64,000 nt of DNA, taken from Mariniradius saccharolyticus AK6. GTDB lineage: Bacteria; Bacteroidota; Bacteroidia; Cytophagales; Cyclobacteriaceae. Below the pieces are notes generated by a model, which was given only the letters and a program-made list of their open reading frames with translations, did not search any database and had not been told where the DNA came from. Positions 7,394 to 16,717 of this stretch are shown here, one piece after another (the first letter of the stretch is position 1; each line of letters starts with the position of its first letter). The stretch is taken from positions 248,001 to 312,000 of the forward strand of contig NZ_AMZY02000009.1 in the NCBI RefSeq assembly GCF_000330725.2, given 5' to 3'. The translations under genes were made by a program, and so were the position numbers.

Positions 7394-10300
7394 ATGCAAA
7401 CCAAGCCATTTGTCATCTACAAATCTTCCGCGGGATCGGGAAAAACCTACACCCTGACCAAGGAATACCTGAAACTGGCTTTGCGAAACCCGATTTCCTT
7501 CCGCAGCATTTTGGCGGTCACCTTTACCAACAAGGCAACGCATGAGATGAAGGAGCGTATCTTAAGCCAGCTCGCAAGGCTGCGCGTCGAGGTCATGCCT
7601 GAGGAAACAATGGATGCCGAGCTCATGGAGGCATTGGGCTGTGGGGAAGAGGGATTAAAGGAAAAAGCAGATCTGGCGCTTTCTGCGATCCTGCATGATT
7701 ATGGACGTTTTTCCGTAAGCACAATCGATAGTTTTTTCCAAAAAATTGTCCGCGCATTTGCACGCGAAATGGATCTCAACGCCCAATTTGAATTGGAATT
7801 GGATCAAGACGCGGTGCTGTCAAAAACAGTGGACAGGGTCGTGGAAAAAGCTGTTTCCGATGCGGAATTGCACCAATGGATGGTCGAATATGCTATCGAA
7901 CAGATCCAGGAAGGTAAATCTTGGGATATCAGGAAAAACATCCGTGATTTGGCCAAACAGATTTTTCAAGAGGACTTCAAGAAGTATGGCCATGAAATCA
8001 GGGCTTTTCTGGATGAGAGGGAATCCATTGAAGCTTTAAAAAAATACATTAAAACGGGCAGGGCAGAGATCATTGCCGAAGCTAAAAACCTGAAAGTACA
8101 AGCCAATCAAATCCGACAAAGGCATGGTTTGGAGTGGACGGATTTCAAAGGTGGTTCAAGGTCATTTGCCAATAAGTTTGACCGATTTGGTGAAATGCCC
8201 AATCCAATCGCTGATCTCAGAAATACAAAAGGTGAACTTCCACCATCAGTCAATGAATGGTATACAAAAACAAGCAAAAGTGCTCAGGCAATCATTTCGG
8301 CCTATGAGGAGGGATTGGGAAGTTTGATTGGCAAGGCCTTAGAACTGGAACAGCGCTGGAACACGATCATCGCTCTCGGGCGTAACATTTACGTTTTTGG
8401 ACTATTTCGGTACATTTTGGATGAACTTGCTGCCGTCAAAGACGAGGAAAACATCCTGTTGATATCCGATGCCAACGAATTTCTGAAGGAGATTACCGCC
8501 GAGACTGACGCGCCATTTATCTATGAAAAAGTGGGAAACCAATTCCGACATTTCCTGATCGATGAATTCCAGGATACTTCGGGATTCCAGTGGGCCAGCT
8601 TCAAGCCGCTTTTACAAAATAGTCTGGCACAAGGGAACGCCAATCTGCTCGTAGGCGATGTCAAGCAGTCGATCTATCGCTGGAGGGGAGGGGATATGCG
8701 GCTGATGCTCGAGGAAGTCGAATCCGAAATAGGTCTGGACTATATTCAAGAGAAAAATCTGGATACCAATTTCAGAAGCCTTCCAAATATCATTGATTTC
8801 AACAACGCTCTATTCAAGCATTTGCCCCAAGCATTTGAATCCAAACTTGAAAGGGATTTTGGTACCAACGGACAGGGCATTATTTCCAAAGCATACAGCG
8901 AGGTGTTTCAAAATGTCTCAGACCGCAAATCCAAGCTGGATTTGGATGGTTTGGTAAGGTTTGAGGTATTAGAAAGCGACAAGGATGACGAGGAAGGGAA
9001 ATTCTTGGGCCAGGTTTTGGCTAAGGTTCCCCAAATGGTCATCGAATTGCAGGAAAAAGGCTATGGACTGAGGGATATTGCCTTTTTGGTGAGGACCAAG
9101 GCCGAGGGCGAGCAGATTGCCGATTGCCTGATGGAATATGCCCATCTCCACCCGGACACACGATATCGTTTTGACGTGCTTTCCGATGAATCGATGTTTC
9201 TGACCAAAAGCGTGGCGGTAGTCGCCTTGGAAGCTGCTTTGCGCTACTTGTCGGATCCAAAGGACGAGTTGGCCTGGAAGACGATGTGGTATTACTATGC
9301 AGTCGGTCAGGGAAATGCAATCGGACATGCGCTTTTTTCCTCCGGAAATGGGCCCGATTGGGTTGAGAGGGGAATAGCTGGTTTTGAAAACGAGATATCA
9401 GGATGGATCAAATTGCCTCTTATGGAGCTGGTGGAGGAGTTGATTGAGCAGCTTGGTATCAAAGGGGAAGGTCTGGAGATGGCATATATCGCGGCATTCA
9501 AGGAAGCAGTATATGATTTCACCCAATTCAACCGTGCCGATTTGGCGGGATTCTTGGAATGGTGGGAGCAGGAAAAAGGGAAACGTACTGTAAAAATCCC
9601 GGAGAGCCATGAAGCAATGCGGATTTTGACGATTCACAAGTCGAAGGGATTACAGTTTAAGGTCGTTCTTATGCCATTTTTGAAATGGACGATTTTTGAC
9701 ACGACGAAAAACAATATCCTTTGGGCCCCATTTCAACCGGAGGGAACGGGAACTTCGGCGATAATTCCGGTTCGCCTGGAAAAGAGTCTGGGGGAATCGG
9801 AGTTTGCGGAACTTTATAGGAACGAGGCGGTAATGTCCTATCTGGACTCACTCAACATGCTTTACGTGGCGTTTACCCGGGCGGAAGAAGTGCTTTGGGG
9901 ACTTTTGCCTTTTCAAAAAGAGCCAAAGGGAAACAGTATTCAGAATTTTGTTCAGCAATATGTTGAACGGGTCGGAAAGGGCGAAAATGGTTCATACGAT
10001 GCCGAGTCTCGGGTTTATGAATTGGGTATATGGCCTAAAAAGTCCCAACAAACGGTTCCTTCCCCTCCAGTTGTTCCCCTGCGTTGGGAATACCAAGCTT
10101 GGGATGAGTTGTTACAGGTACGGGAATTTGCCGGTGACTTTTCAGAAAGTGGTTTGGAACGGCGAAGGAAACGTGAGTTTGGAAGTATGATCCATGAGTT
10201 GTTGGAGAAATCAGGATCGAAAGCGGAGGTGATGATCGGTTTGGAGGAACTTCATTTTGAGGGAAGGCTTGACCAGGTAGAACAGGAGACAGTAAAGTCT

Positions 10301-10594
10301 CAATTGGATAGACTTTTCGATAATCCCGTTTTTGCGTCTTGGTTTTCGGGTGAATATCCGACAATGGTCGAGCAGGGCATCATCCTTCCCGGTGGCCAGC
10401 AAAAGCGTCCTGACAGGATCTTGGTCGGCAAAGATTGCGTGAGAGTTGTTGATTTCAAAACGGGAGAGGCCCAGGAAAAGTATATGATCCAGCTGCTTGA
10501 GTACATGGCTCTCGTGGGAGAGATGACGGGACTCCCTGCCAAAGGGTTTATCTGTTATCTCGAGTCCGCCGAGATTGTCGAGGTGGCGGGATGA
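7394..10594 (+). CDS. AddA/RecB-like UvrD helicase with C-terminal nuclease
   Basis: A 1066-residue superfamily 1A helicase fused to a PD-(D/E)XK nuclease, predicted to process double-strand DNA ends for recombination. Helicase motifs in order: Walker A SSAGSGKT (11-18), AVTFTNKATHEMKER (Ia), DEFQDT near 390, GDVKQSIYRWRGGD near 420, NFRSLPN near 457, ILTIHKSKGLQFK near 745 and LYVAFTRAEE near 822. The nuclease is complete, with FGSMIHELLEK (about 927), RPDRI, VRVVDFKTGE (about 1020) and QLLEYM (about 1035), the G-H-D-DxK-QxxxY pattern of AddA. The length fits AddA/RecB. The usual AddB partner is not adjacent: the next gene is glgX on the other strand. The start follows MQTKPFVIYKSSAGSGKT. 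Confidence 0.92.
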   Translation: MQTKPFVIYKSSAGSGKTYTLTKEYLKLALRNPISFRSILAVTFTNKATHEMKERILSQLARLRVEVMPEETMDAELMEALGCGEEGLKEKADLALSAILHDYGRFSVSTIDSFFQKIVRAFAREMDLNAQFELELDQDAVLSKTVDRVVEKAVSDAELHQWMVEYAIEQIQEGKSWDIRKNIRDLAKQIFQEDFKKYGHEIRAFLDERESIEALKKYIKTGRAEIIAEAKNLKVQANQIRQRHGLEWTDFKGGSRSFANKFDRFGEMPNPIADLRNTKGELPPSVNEWYTKTSKSAQAIISAYEEGLGSLIGKALELEQRWNTIIALGRNIYVFGLFRYILDELAAVKDEENILLISDANEFLKEITAETDAPFIYEKVGNQFRHFLIDEFQDTSGFQWASFKPLLQNSLAQGNANLLVGDVKQSIYRWRGGDMRLMLEEVESEIGLDYIQEKNLDTNFRSLPNIIDFNNALFKHLPQAFESKLERDFGTNGQGIISKAYSEVFQNVSDRKSKLDLDGLVRFEVLESDKDDEEGKFLGQVLAKVPQMVIELQEKGYGLRDIAFLVRTKAEGEQIADCLMEYAHLHPDTRYRFDVLSDESMFLTKSVAVVALEAALRYLSDPKDELAWKTMWYYYAVGQGNAIGHALFSSGNGPDWVERGIAGFENEISGWIKLPLMELVEELIEQLGIKGEGLEMAYIAAFKEAVYDFTQFNRADLAGFLEWWEQEKGKRTVKIPESHEAMRILTIHKSKGLQFKVVLMPFLKWTIFDTTKNNILWAPFQPEGTGTSAIIPVRLEKSLGESEFAELYRNEAVMSYLDSLNMLYVAFTRAEEVLWGLLPFQKEPKGNSIQNFVQQYVERVGKGENGSYDAESRVYELGIWPKKSQQTVPSPPVVPLRWEYQAWDELLQVREFAGDFSESGLERRRKREFGSMIHELLEKSGSKAEVMIGLEELHFEGRLDQVEQETVKSQLDRLFDNPVFASWFSGEYPTMVEQGIILPGGQQKRPDRILVGKDCVRVVDFKTGEAQEKYMIQLLEYMALVGEMTGLPAKGFICYLESAEIVEVAG

Positions 10595-10597
10595 AAC

Positions 10598-12718
10598 CTA
10601 TTGACCGTTCAATCCCCCTTCTTTTAATCCCGTAATCAACACCACCATCGAATGCGGTGCCACATTGTAGCTGTATCCCACGTAGGGCTTTGCATCCGCC
10701 CACAGGCATATATCTTCCGGCGATTCAAGGTTGGTATCTATCCACCGCTTCCAGGCCACAGGTTTTGATTCAATGTTTTCCGGTAGCTGGAACAACAACT
10801 CGCGGTCGTATGCATTGATCAGGTAGTGGGTTGCAAACTTGCGGCTCAGCGCCAAAACCGTCAGCGCGATACTACGGGAATGCTCAGACCAATCAGGTTG
10901 GTTGAGTTTGGTGCCATGCCAAAAAATCAAGGATTGTCCCAAAAGCTCCCTGAGACTCATGTTGAACGTGGCTTTTGATGTTTCACGCAAGAGTCGTTTT
11001 TTGATCAGGATTTTCACAAAACGGAATATGTCAGCATTTTTTTCCACCAGTTCCCAATCAAACCATGTCAGTTCGTTGTCTTGGCAGTAGGCGTTGTTGT
11101 TTCCTTGTTGCGTGTGGCATACTTCGTCACCCATGAGCAACATGGGTGCACCGAGTGCAAGCATGTTGGAAGCCAAGAAGTTTTTGATCTGACGTTTCCG
11201 GAGTCCAAGGACTTTTGGGTTGTCAGTCGGTCCTTCGACGCCACAGTTCCAGCTTAGGTTATCATTATGCCCGTCGCGGTTGTTTTCGCCGTTGGCGAGG
11301 TTCCGCTTTTTGTTATAACTGACGAGGTCATTCAAAGTGAATCCGTCGTGGCATGTCACGAAATTGATGGACTTTTCGAGCTCTCGGTTCATCTTTTCAT
11401 ACATGTCCGGGCTACCGATGAGCCGCGTCGCGAAAAGTCCGACTTTTCCCTTATCCCCTCGGAGAAAACTCCTGATATCATCCCGGAATTTTCCGTTCCA
11501 TTCTTTCCAACTATCACCGGTGAAATTACCGACTTGGTAGAGTCCGGCGGCATCCCAGGCCTCGGCGATCAATTTGGTGCCAGCCAAAACCGGATCGGAT
11601 TCGATATCCCAAAGAATCGGTGGGTTTTCGATCGGGACGCCTTTTTCATTTCTGGACAATACCGAAGCCAAGTCAAACCTGAAGCCGTCCACATGCATGT
11701 CCCTTACCCAGAAATGCAAGCTGGACAAGATCATCCGTCTGACGATCGATTGGTTGGCGTTTAGGGTATTGCCCGTTCCGGAGTAGTTTTTGTATTTGGA
11801 CTTGTCCTCGTCCAAGATGTAATAGATGCTGTTGTCAATCCCCCGAAAAGTGTAAGTCGGTCCGGTATCATCATTTTCCGAGGTGTGGTTGAATACCACA
11901 TCCAAAATCACCTCAATGCCGGCTTGGTGCAAGGCTTTGACCATGTCCCTGAATTCATCCAAAACCGCCAATGGATCATTTGAGGTGCTGTACCCTTGGT
12001 GGGGTGCAAAAAACGATATCGGGGAGTATCCCCAATAATTGGTTAATCCTTCGGGCGCATCCTGGTCGTCAAATTGGAATACAGGCAAGAGCTCCACAGC
12101 AGTGATACCCAAATCTACGAGGTAAGGGATTTTTTCTATCAAACCCAAGAACGTCCCACGCTTCTCTGGTGGAAGCCCGGAGTTGGGGTTTTTGGTAAAT
12201 CCGCCGACATGCATTTCGTATATAACGGTCTTGGAAAAAGGACGCCTTGGATGGACATCTCCATTCCAGTCGTAAGTCGAAAGATCCACCAAGACACTTT
12301 TCAAAAACGGTGCGTCACTGTTGCCAAATTTGTTGAGCGCTTTGCGGTTGTAATTTTTTGGGATGGCAACGGCTTTGGAGTAAGGATCCAAAAGAACCTT
12401 AGAAGCATCAAACCGATGTCCTTTCTCAGGCTGATAGGGACCTTGGATGCGGTATCCATAGAGTTGCCCGCTTTTCAATCCGTGGATGCCAATATGCCAG
12501 TAGTGGTAGGTTTTGTTGAAATTTGGATCCAATCGGAACACATGGCTGGGCTCCATATCTTCGACCGAATCGAAGAACAGCAATTCTACCCATTCTGCAT
12601 TTTTGGAGAAAAGGCAAAAATTGAACGATTCGTGGTGGATGGAAGGCCCGATTGGGAAACTGAGTCCTTTGTGGACCAAAAAACCTGATTGTTGCCGATG
12701 CATGGTGTGATTAATCAT
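10598..12718 (-). CDS. glgX: Glycogen debranching enzyme (isoamylase-type, GH13)
   Basis: Hydrolyses alpha-1,6 branch points of phosphorylase-limited glycogen in the cytoplasm. The 706-residue protein has an N-terminal carbohydrate-binding domain (about 1-150, with GLKSGQLYGYRIQGPY) and a GH13 barrel with the family signatures EVILDVVFNHT, HVDGFRFDLAS (catalytic nucleophile Asp), LIAEAWDAAG (acid/base Glu) and FVTCHDGFTLNDLVSY (transition-state Asp). These, and the segment RDGHNDNLSWNCGVEGPT, match GlgX and bacterial isoamylases. Start at 12718 or at the second Met five codons later (MHRQQSG). It is convergent with the helicase-nuclease (3-bp gap). No other glycogen genes are nearby. Whether it acts on glycogen or on another alpha-glucan is not decided by sequence. 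Confidence 0.93.
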   Translation of the reverse strand: MINHTMHRQQSGFLVHKGLSFPIGPSIHHESFNFCLFSKNAEWVELLFFDSVEDMEPSHVFRLDPNFNKTYHYWHIGIHGLKSGQLYGYRIQGPYQPEKGHRFDASKVLLDPYSKAVAIPKNYNRKALNKFGNSDAPFLKSVLVDLSTYDWNGDVHPRRPFSKTVIYEMHVGGFTKNPNSGLPPEKRGTFLGLIEKIPYLVDLGITAVELLPVFQFDDQDAPEGLTNYWGYSPISFFAPHQGYSTSNDPLAVLDEFRDMVKALHQAGIEVILDVVFNHTSENDDTGPTYTFRGIDNSIYYILDEDKSKYKNYSGTGNTLNANQSIVRRMILSSLHFWVRDMHVDGFRFDLASVLSRNEKGVPIENPPILWDIESDPVLAGTKLIAEAWDAAGLYQVGNFTGDSWKEWNGKFRDDIRSFLRGDKGKVGLFATRLIGSPDMYEKMNRELEKSINFVTCHDGFTLNDLVSYNKKRNLANGENNRDGHNDNLSWNCGVEGPTDNPKVLGLRKRQIKNFLASNMLALGAPMLLMGDEVCHTQQGNNNAYCQDNELTWFDWELVEKNADIFRFVKILIKKRLLRETSKATFNMSLRELLGQSLIFWHGTKLNQPDWSEHSRSIALTVLALSRKFATHYLINAYDRELLFQLPENIESKPVAWKRWIDTNLESPEDICLWADAKPYVGYSYNVAPHSMVVLITGLKEGGLNGQ

Positions 12719-12821
12719 GTAAATATTGGAGAAAAACCGAGCAAAACAAATGTTTATGAGTTTAAATCGGTTCGTCCATGATACTCATGTTCCAAGGCTG
12801 GTTAAAAATGTTATTTTAAAT

Positions 12822-12838
12822 CCTATAAAAATTATAGG
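12822..12838. promoter_or_regulatory. Palindromic operator, copy 1 (upstream of TonB receptor)
   Basis: CCTATAAAAATTATAGG, with arms CCTATAA/TTATAGG around AAA; one more pair extends it to 12821-12839. The same 17-mer recurs at 17191 and with one mismatch at 15697, each time 28 bp before a TAnnTTTG box. The Rrf2 regulator encoded within this cluster is the natural candidate to bind it. Confidence 0.75.
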
Positions 12839-12866
12839 AAATGTAGGAAAATAAATTTTCACCAAT

Positions 12867-12874
12867 TACTTTTG
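12867..12874 (+). promoter_or_regulatory. TAnnTTTG promoter element of the TonB receptor gene
   Basis: TACTTTTG matches the Bacteroidota -7 element and starts 28 bp after the palindrome. The expected -33 region (about 12842-12847) reads TGTAGG and has no TTG/TTTG, which would fit a promoter needing an activator. The implied transcript starts near 12880, leaving a leader of about 105 nt. Confidence 0.6.
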
Positions 12875-12986
12875 GGCCTATCAAAACTTTCCACTAATAC
12901 TGAATCAATATCATACTAAAAAGATATAATATATATAAATTATAACTATGTCTCTCAAGGCCATCAACTATTCAAAATCTTCCAAT

Positions 12987-15542
12987 ATGAAAAGAACCAT
13001 ACTCTCATTTTTGCTCAGCCAATTCATCCTCGGCTATGCGATCGCGCAGCAGGCCATCGAGGGTTCAGTAAAGGATACCGCGGGAAATCCCATCATCGGG
13101 GCGGCAGTCGTCTTGGAGGGAACCAACGACTTCAGTATTTCCGACGATACAGGCAAGTTTTCGATCACCACCTCCAAATCCTTTCCACTTTCCTTAAAGG
13201 TGAGCTTTGTGGGCTTCAAGGCCCAGTCGCTGATTTTGAATGCGCCCGCCGCAAGTGCCCTTGATTTCTTGTTGGAAGAAGACCTGATTTTGGCCGAGGT
13301 GATGGTGACTTCCCGCCGTCGACAGGAAGAAATCCAAGCCGTGCCAATCCCGATCACCGTGGTAGGCGGGGCATTGCTCGAGGAAACCCAGGCCTTTAAC
13401 GTCAACAGATTGAAGGAGCTTGTTCCTTCGGTTCAGCTTTACACCTCAAATCCCCGAAACACTACGCTTAACATCAGAGGTTTGGGATCCACTTTTGGAT
13501 TGACCAACGATGGCATCGATCCGGGGGTAGGATTCTATGTGGACGGTGTGTATTATGCGAGACCTGCCGTGACTACCCTTGACTTTATCGATATCGATCA
13601 GATTGAGGTGCTGAGGGGGCCACAGGGTACTTTGTTCGGGAAAAACACGACAGCCGGAGCATTCAATATCAGCACCAGAAGGCCAAGGTTCCAAAATGAT
13701 GCTACGGTAGAATCAAGCTTCGGCAATTACGGATTTATCCAGACCAAAGGCTCTGTCACCGGACCCTTGTCAAAAACCATGGCGGCAAGGCTTTCATTCT
13801 CGGGAACTACCAGGGACGGCTTGGTCTACAACGAGGCGACGCAGAAAAACACAAATACGCTGAACAACCTGGGTGTGCGCGGTCAGTTGCTTTTTGTCCC
13901 CTCGAGCAAATTGGAGATCCTGTTGGCAGCAGATGCTACCCGGCAGCGACCTGATGGATATGCACAAGTCGTCGCGGGAGTAGTTCAGACTAAGCGTGCG
14001 CCTTTTAGACAGTTTGACCAAATCATAGCCGAATTCGACTACCAGCTTCCGACGACTAATCCCTTTGATCGTGTGATTGACCATGATACGCCTTGGCGGT
14101 CCAACAACGACATTGGCGGTGTTTCGCTCAACATCGACGCTGAAGTCGGCGGCGGTACCCTGACTTCAACCTCCGCTTGGCGGTATTGGAATTGGGGTCC
14201 ATCCAATGACCGGGATTTTACCGGCCTCCAGGCCTTGGCCCTTTCACAAGCACCCTCCCGACATGACCAATGGTCACAGGAAATCAGGTATGCCGGAGAC
14301 TTCAATTCCAAGCTGAGCGGTGTGATTGGCGTGTTTGGATTGTGGCAAAACCTAAAGACCAGTCCTTACCATACCGAAGAATCAGGGATTCACCAGTGGC
14401 GATTCGTACAAAACAACCAAAATCCACTGTGGAGAACACCGGGCCTTTTGGACGGATACGGCATCAGGACCACCAGTGTGCTGGAGTCCTTTGGCGGTGC
14501 TGTTTTTGGTCAATTGGATTGGGAGGTGTTTGACAAGTTTCACGTATTGCCTGGGTTGAGGTGGAATTATGACGAAAAAAGCGTGGTATATGACCGCGAA
14601 ACATACGGCGGGCTGCAGACAACAGACCCTGCCTTACTGGCTTTGAAAAACTCCGTGTACAATGACCAGGACTTTATCGTGGATGTGGATGAATCCAATT
14701 TCTCGGGTCAGATTACCCTTTCATACAGACCAAACGAGCGGATCAATGCCTTTGGTACCTATTCTTCCAGCTACAAGCCCGTGGGCGTCAACCTGGGTGG
14801 ACTACCTAGGGAAAACGGAAGGACCATGATCGAACTTGCCCGGATTGCCCCAGAGGAAGTATATCATTACGAATTTGGGCTGAAGACAAGCCCCACCAAG
14901 AATACAACCCTCAACTTGGTGTACCACAACACCGATATCAAAAATTACCAAACCTTGGTCCAGACACCTGATCTCTCCGTCAACAGAGGCTATCTGGCCA
15001 ATGCCGAGGAAGTGAATGTGAATGGTCTCGAGTTGGATGCCAATTGGAGGGCATTGAAAAACCTTTCCTTTTTCGGTGCCTTGGCGTACACTGATGCCAA
15101 ATATGTCAAGTTCACCAATGCGCCTGTGCCTTTGGAGGAAGTGGGAGGTGAGACTTACAAAGACATCTCAGGTGGCCGCTTGCCCGGAGTTTCCAAATGG
15201 GCTGGATCCTTTGGGACCGAATGGTCATCAACCAAGGGCAGGTTCCTCGGATTGAGTGGTGAGTATTTCATCGGTTCTGAGTTGTTTTTCAGGTCTGAGT
15301 TTTCTTCGAGCCCATCACCTTCGGAGTTCATGAACATAGACGGTTACGCCCTGGTCAATGCAAGAACCGGCTTTAGAGCCAGCTCCGGGTTATCCTTCTT
15401 TGTCTGGTCCAGAAACCTCTTTGATGCCCAATACTTCGAGCAGCTGTTGCCGGGCGCAGGCAATTCGGGACAGTATGCTGCTGTACTCGGGGATCCGCGG
15501 ACTTTCGGATTCACGGTTCGCTTCAATATTTTGACACAATAA
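12987..15542 (+). CDS. TonB-dependent outer-membrane receptor
   Basis: An 851-residue TonB-dependent receptor that would carry a ligand across the outer membrane using TonB energy. After a signal peptide (MKRTILSFLLSQFILGYAIAQ) comes a carboxypeptidase-regulatory-like beta domain (about 22-105, with GSVKDTAGNPIIGAAVVLEG), a plug domain (about 125-230, with NIRGLGSTFG, DGVYYARPA and IEVLRGPQGTLFGKNTTAGAFNI) and a 22-strand-type barrel ending in the outer-membrane signature FGFTVRFNILTQ. I prefer ATG 12987 over 12948 because it opens directly with the signal peptide. No SusD partner follows, so it is not a polysaccharide SusCD pair and more likely imports a small molecule. It shares an upstream palindrome and spacing with the TauE/SafE and unknown-protein genes. 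Confidence 0.93.
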   Translation: MKRTILSFLLSQFILGYAIAQQAIEGSVKDTAGNPIIGAAVVLEGTNDFSISDDTGKFSITTSKSFPLSLKVSFVGFKAQSLILNAPAASALDFLLEEDLILAEVMVTSRRRQEEIQAVPIPITVVGGALLEETQAFNVNRLKELVPSVQLYTSNPRNTTLNIRGLGSTFGLTNDGIDPGVGFYVDGVYYARPAVTTLDFIDIDQIEVLRGPQGTLFGKNTTAGAFNISTRRPRFQNDATVESSFGNYGFIQTKGSVTGPLSKTMAARLSFSGTTRDGLVYNEATQKNTNTLNNLGVRGQLLFVPSSKLEILLAADATRQRPDGYAQVVAGVVQTKRAPFRQFDQIIAEFDYQLPTTNPFDRVIDHDTPWRSNNDIGGVSLNIDAEVGGGTLTSTSAWRYWNWGPSNDRDFTGLQALALSQAPSRHDQWSQEIRYAGDFNSKLSGVIGVFGLWQNLKTSPYHTEESGIHQWRFVQNNQNPLWRTPGLLDGYGIRTTSVLESFGGAVFGQLDWEVFDKFHVLPGLRWNYDEKSVVYDRETYGGLQTTDPALLALKNSVYNDQDFIVDVDESNFSGQITLSYRPNERINAFGTYSSSYKPVGVNLGGLPRENGRTMIELARIAPEEVYHYEFGLKTSPTKNTTLNLVYHNTDIKNYQTLVQTPDLSVNRGYLANAEEVNVNGLELDANWRALKNLSFFGALAYTDAKYVKFTNAPVPLEEVGGETYKDISGGRLPGVSKWAGSFGTEWSSTKGRFLGLSGEYFIGSELFFRSEFSSSPSPSEFMNIDGYALVNARTGFRASSGLSFFVWSRNLFDAQYFEQLLPGAGNSGQYAAVLGDPRTFGFTVRFNILTQ

Positions 15543-15573
15543 TTGATTCAATAGGTTTTTAATTTGGGAAAAG

Positions 15574-15602
15574 AACCCCGGATGGATTTCGGGGTTTTTA
15601 TT
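15574..15602 (+). terminator. Rho-independent terminator after the TonB receptor
   Basis: AACCCCG (15574-15580) pairs with CGGGGTT (15590-15596) and runs into TTTATTTT. It lies 32 bp after the receptor stop codon. Confidence 0.75.
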
Positions 15603-15696
15603 TTGTTTTTGATCCTTTAATACGTTGTATAACAATAGTTTGACGATTTGAATACTTCGTATTTGGTGAAGGCTAAACTTCCTGGTAAATTAATTC

Positions 15697-15713
15697 CCTA
15701 CAAAAATTATAGG
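15697..15713. promoter_or_regulatory. Palindromic operator, copy 2 (upstream of TauE/SafE)
   Basis: CCTACAAAAATTATAGG, one base different from copies 1 and 3 (C for T in the left arm). It shares the following AAATGT with copy 1 and sits 28 bp before the TAnnTTTG box at 15742. Confidence 0.72.
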
Positions 15714-15741
15714 AAATGTTGTTTTGAATTTTTTTTGGCTT

Positions 15742-15749
15742 TACATTTG
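15742..15749 (+). promoter_or_regulatory. TAnnTTTG promoter element of tauE-rrf2
   Basis: TACATTTG. A TTG at 15719-15721, 20 bp upstream, can serve as a -33 box; it is the only one of the three palindrome promoters with one. The implied start near 15755 excludes the in-frame Met at 15724 and supports the ATG at 15781. Confidence 0.65.
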
Positions 15750-15780
15750 GAGAATAATTCCTACCAAAAAAATCGGATAT

Positions 15781-16656
15781 ATGGAAAAAGTAATCATCAA
15801 ACTGAAAGAGGAACCATTATGGTCAGCGTTCTTTGCTTTCTGCTTTGTACTTGTCATCCTCATCAGTTTCAAATCCTTCTCAGGGGCTATTGACGGGTTT
15901 GCCGGTATGGATTACGAGATGTTTTTCTGGTTTTTGTTGGTAGGATTTGTAGCTCAGACTATAGATGGTGCTTTGGGTATGGCGTATGGAGTGAGTTCTA
16001 ATTCCATTTTATTGGGGATTGGAATCCCGCCGGCAGTGGCAAGTGCTTGGGTACATTTTGCACAGGTATTTACAAGCCTTGCTTCCGGGTTTTCACATTG
16101 GAGATTGGGCAACGTGCAGTGGTCTCTTGCAAAAAAGCTGTTGATTCCTGGTGTGGTTGGAGCGATTCTCGGCGCTTATTTCCTTTCAAATATCGACGGC
16201 AACGCAATCAAGCCGTTTATAGCCGCCTATTTGCTTTTGATGGGTTTGATCATTCTCTCAAAAGTAATCCGGAGAAAAAAGCGCGAATTCAATGCCCAAA
16301 GCAGGAGCTTGCCCTATTTGGCAGGAGTTGGAGGCTTTGCGGATGCCATTGGCGGCGGAGGTTGGGGTCCAATTGTCAACTCGACTTTGTTGGGCAAAGG
16401 CCACGTTCCCAGATTCGCGATCGGTACAGGCAATTTTGTAGAGATATTCGTTTCATTGGCTAGTGCCAGCACTTTCTTGTTTTTTGTGAAAGAATTGAGT
16501 TTGGCTCCGGTTTTAGGCCTTATCTTAGGCGGTGTGATGGCTGCACCTTTTGCTGCAAGGATTGTTAAAGTGATTAATCCAAGAGTGTTGTTGACTTTGG
16601 TCGGCTTGCTTGTGATCATCTTGAGCATCCGCACATTTTACCTAGCGGTTCAATAA
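15781..16656 (+). CDS. TauE/SafE family sulfite/sulfonate permease
   Basis: A 291-residue inner-membrane protein with about eight hydrophobic segments in two similar halves, as in the TauE/SafE family, which moves sulfite, sulfoacetate or related organosulfur anions. Family-type glycine-rich stretches are present: VGFVAQTIDGALGMAYGVSS in the first half and VGGFADAIGGGGWGPIVNS in the second. The start at 15781 (MEKVIIKLKEE) is fixed by the promoter at 15742. The Rrf2 regulator gene begins 61 bp after its stop with no terminator between, so the two are probably one transcript. The sulfur link is family knowledge; the actual substrate cannot be read from the sequence. Confidence 0.9.
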   Translation: MEKVIIKLKEEPLWSAFFAFCFVLVILISFKSFSGAIDGFAGMDYEMFFWFLLVGFVAQTIDGALGMAYGVSSNSILLGIGIPPAVASAWVHFAQVFTSLASGFSHWRLGNVQWSLAKKLLIPGVVGAILGAYFLSNIDGNAIKPFIAAYLLLMGLIILSKVIRRKKREFNAQSRSLPYLAGVGGFADAIGGGGWGPIVNSTLLGKGHVPRFAIGTGNFVEIFVSLASASTFLFFVKELSLAPVLGLILGGVMAAPFAARIVKVINPRVLLTLVGLLVIILSIRTFYLAVQ

Positions 16657-16717
16657 TGAATGGGATGGACTGATCGGCGGTGATTTTTTGTTATTTTGGC
16701 GGCACAAGATCTACCTC

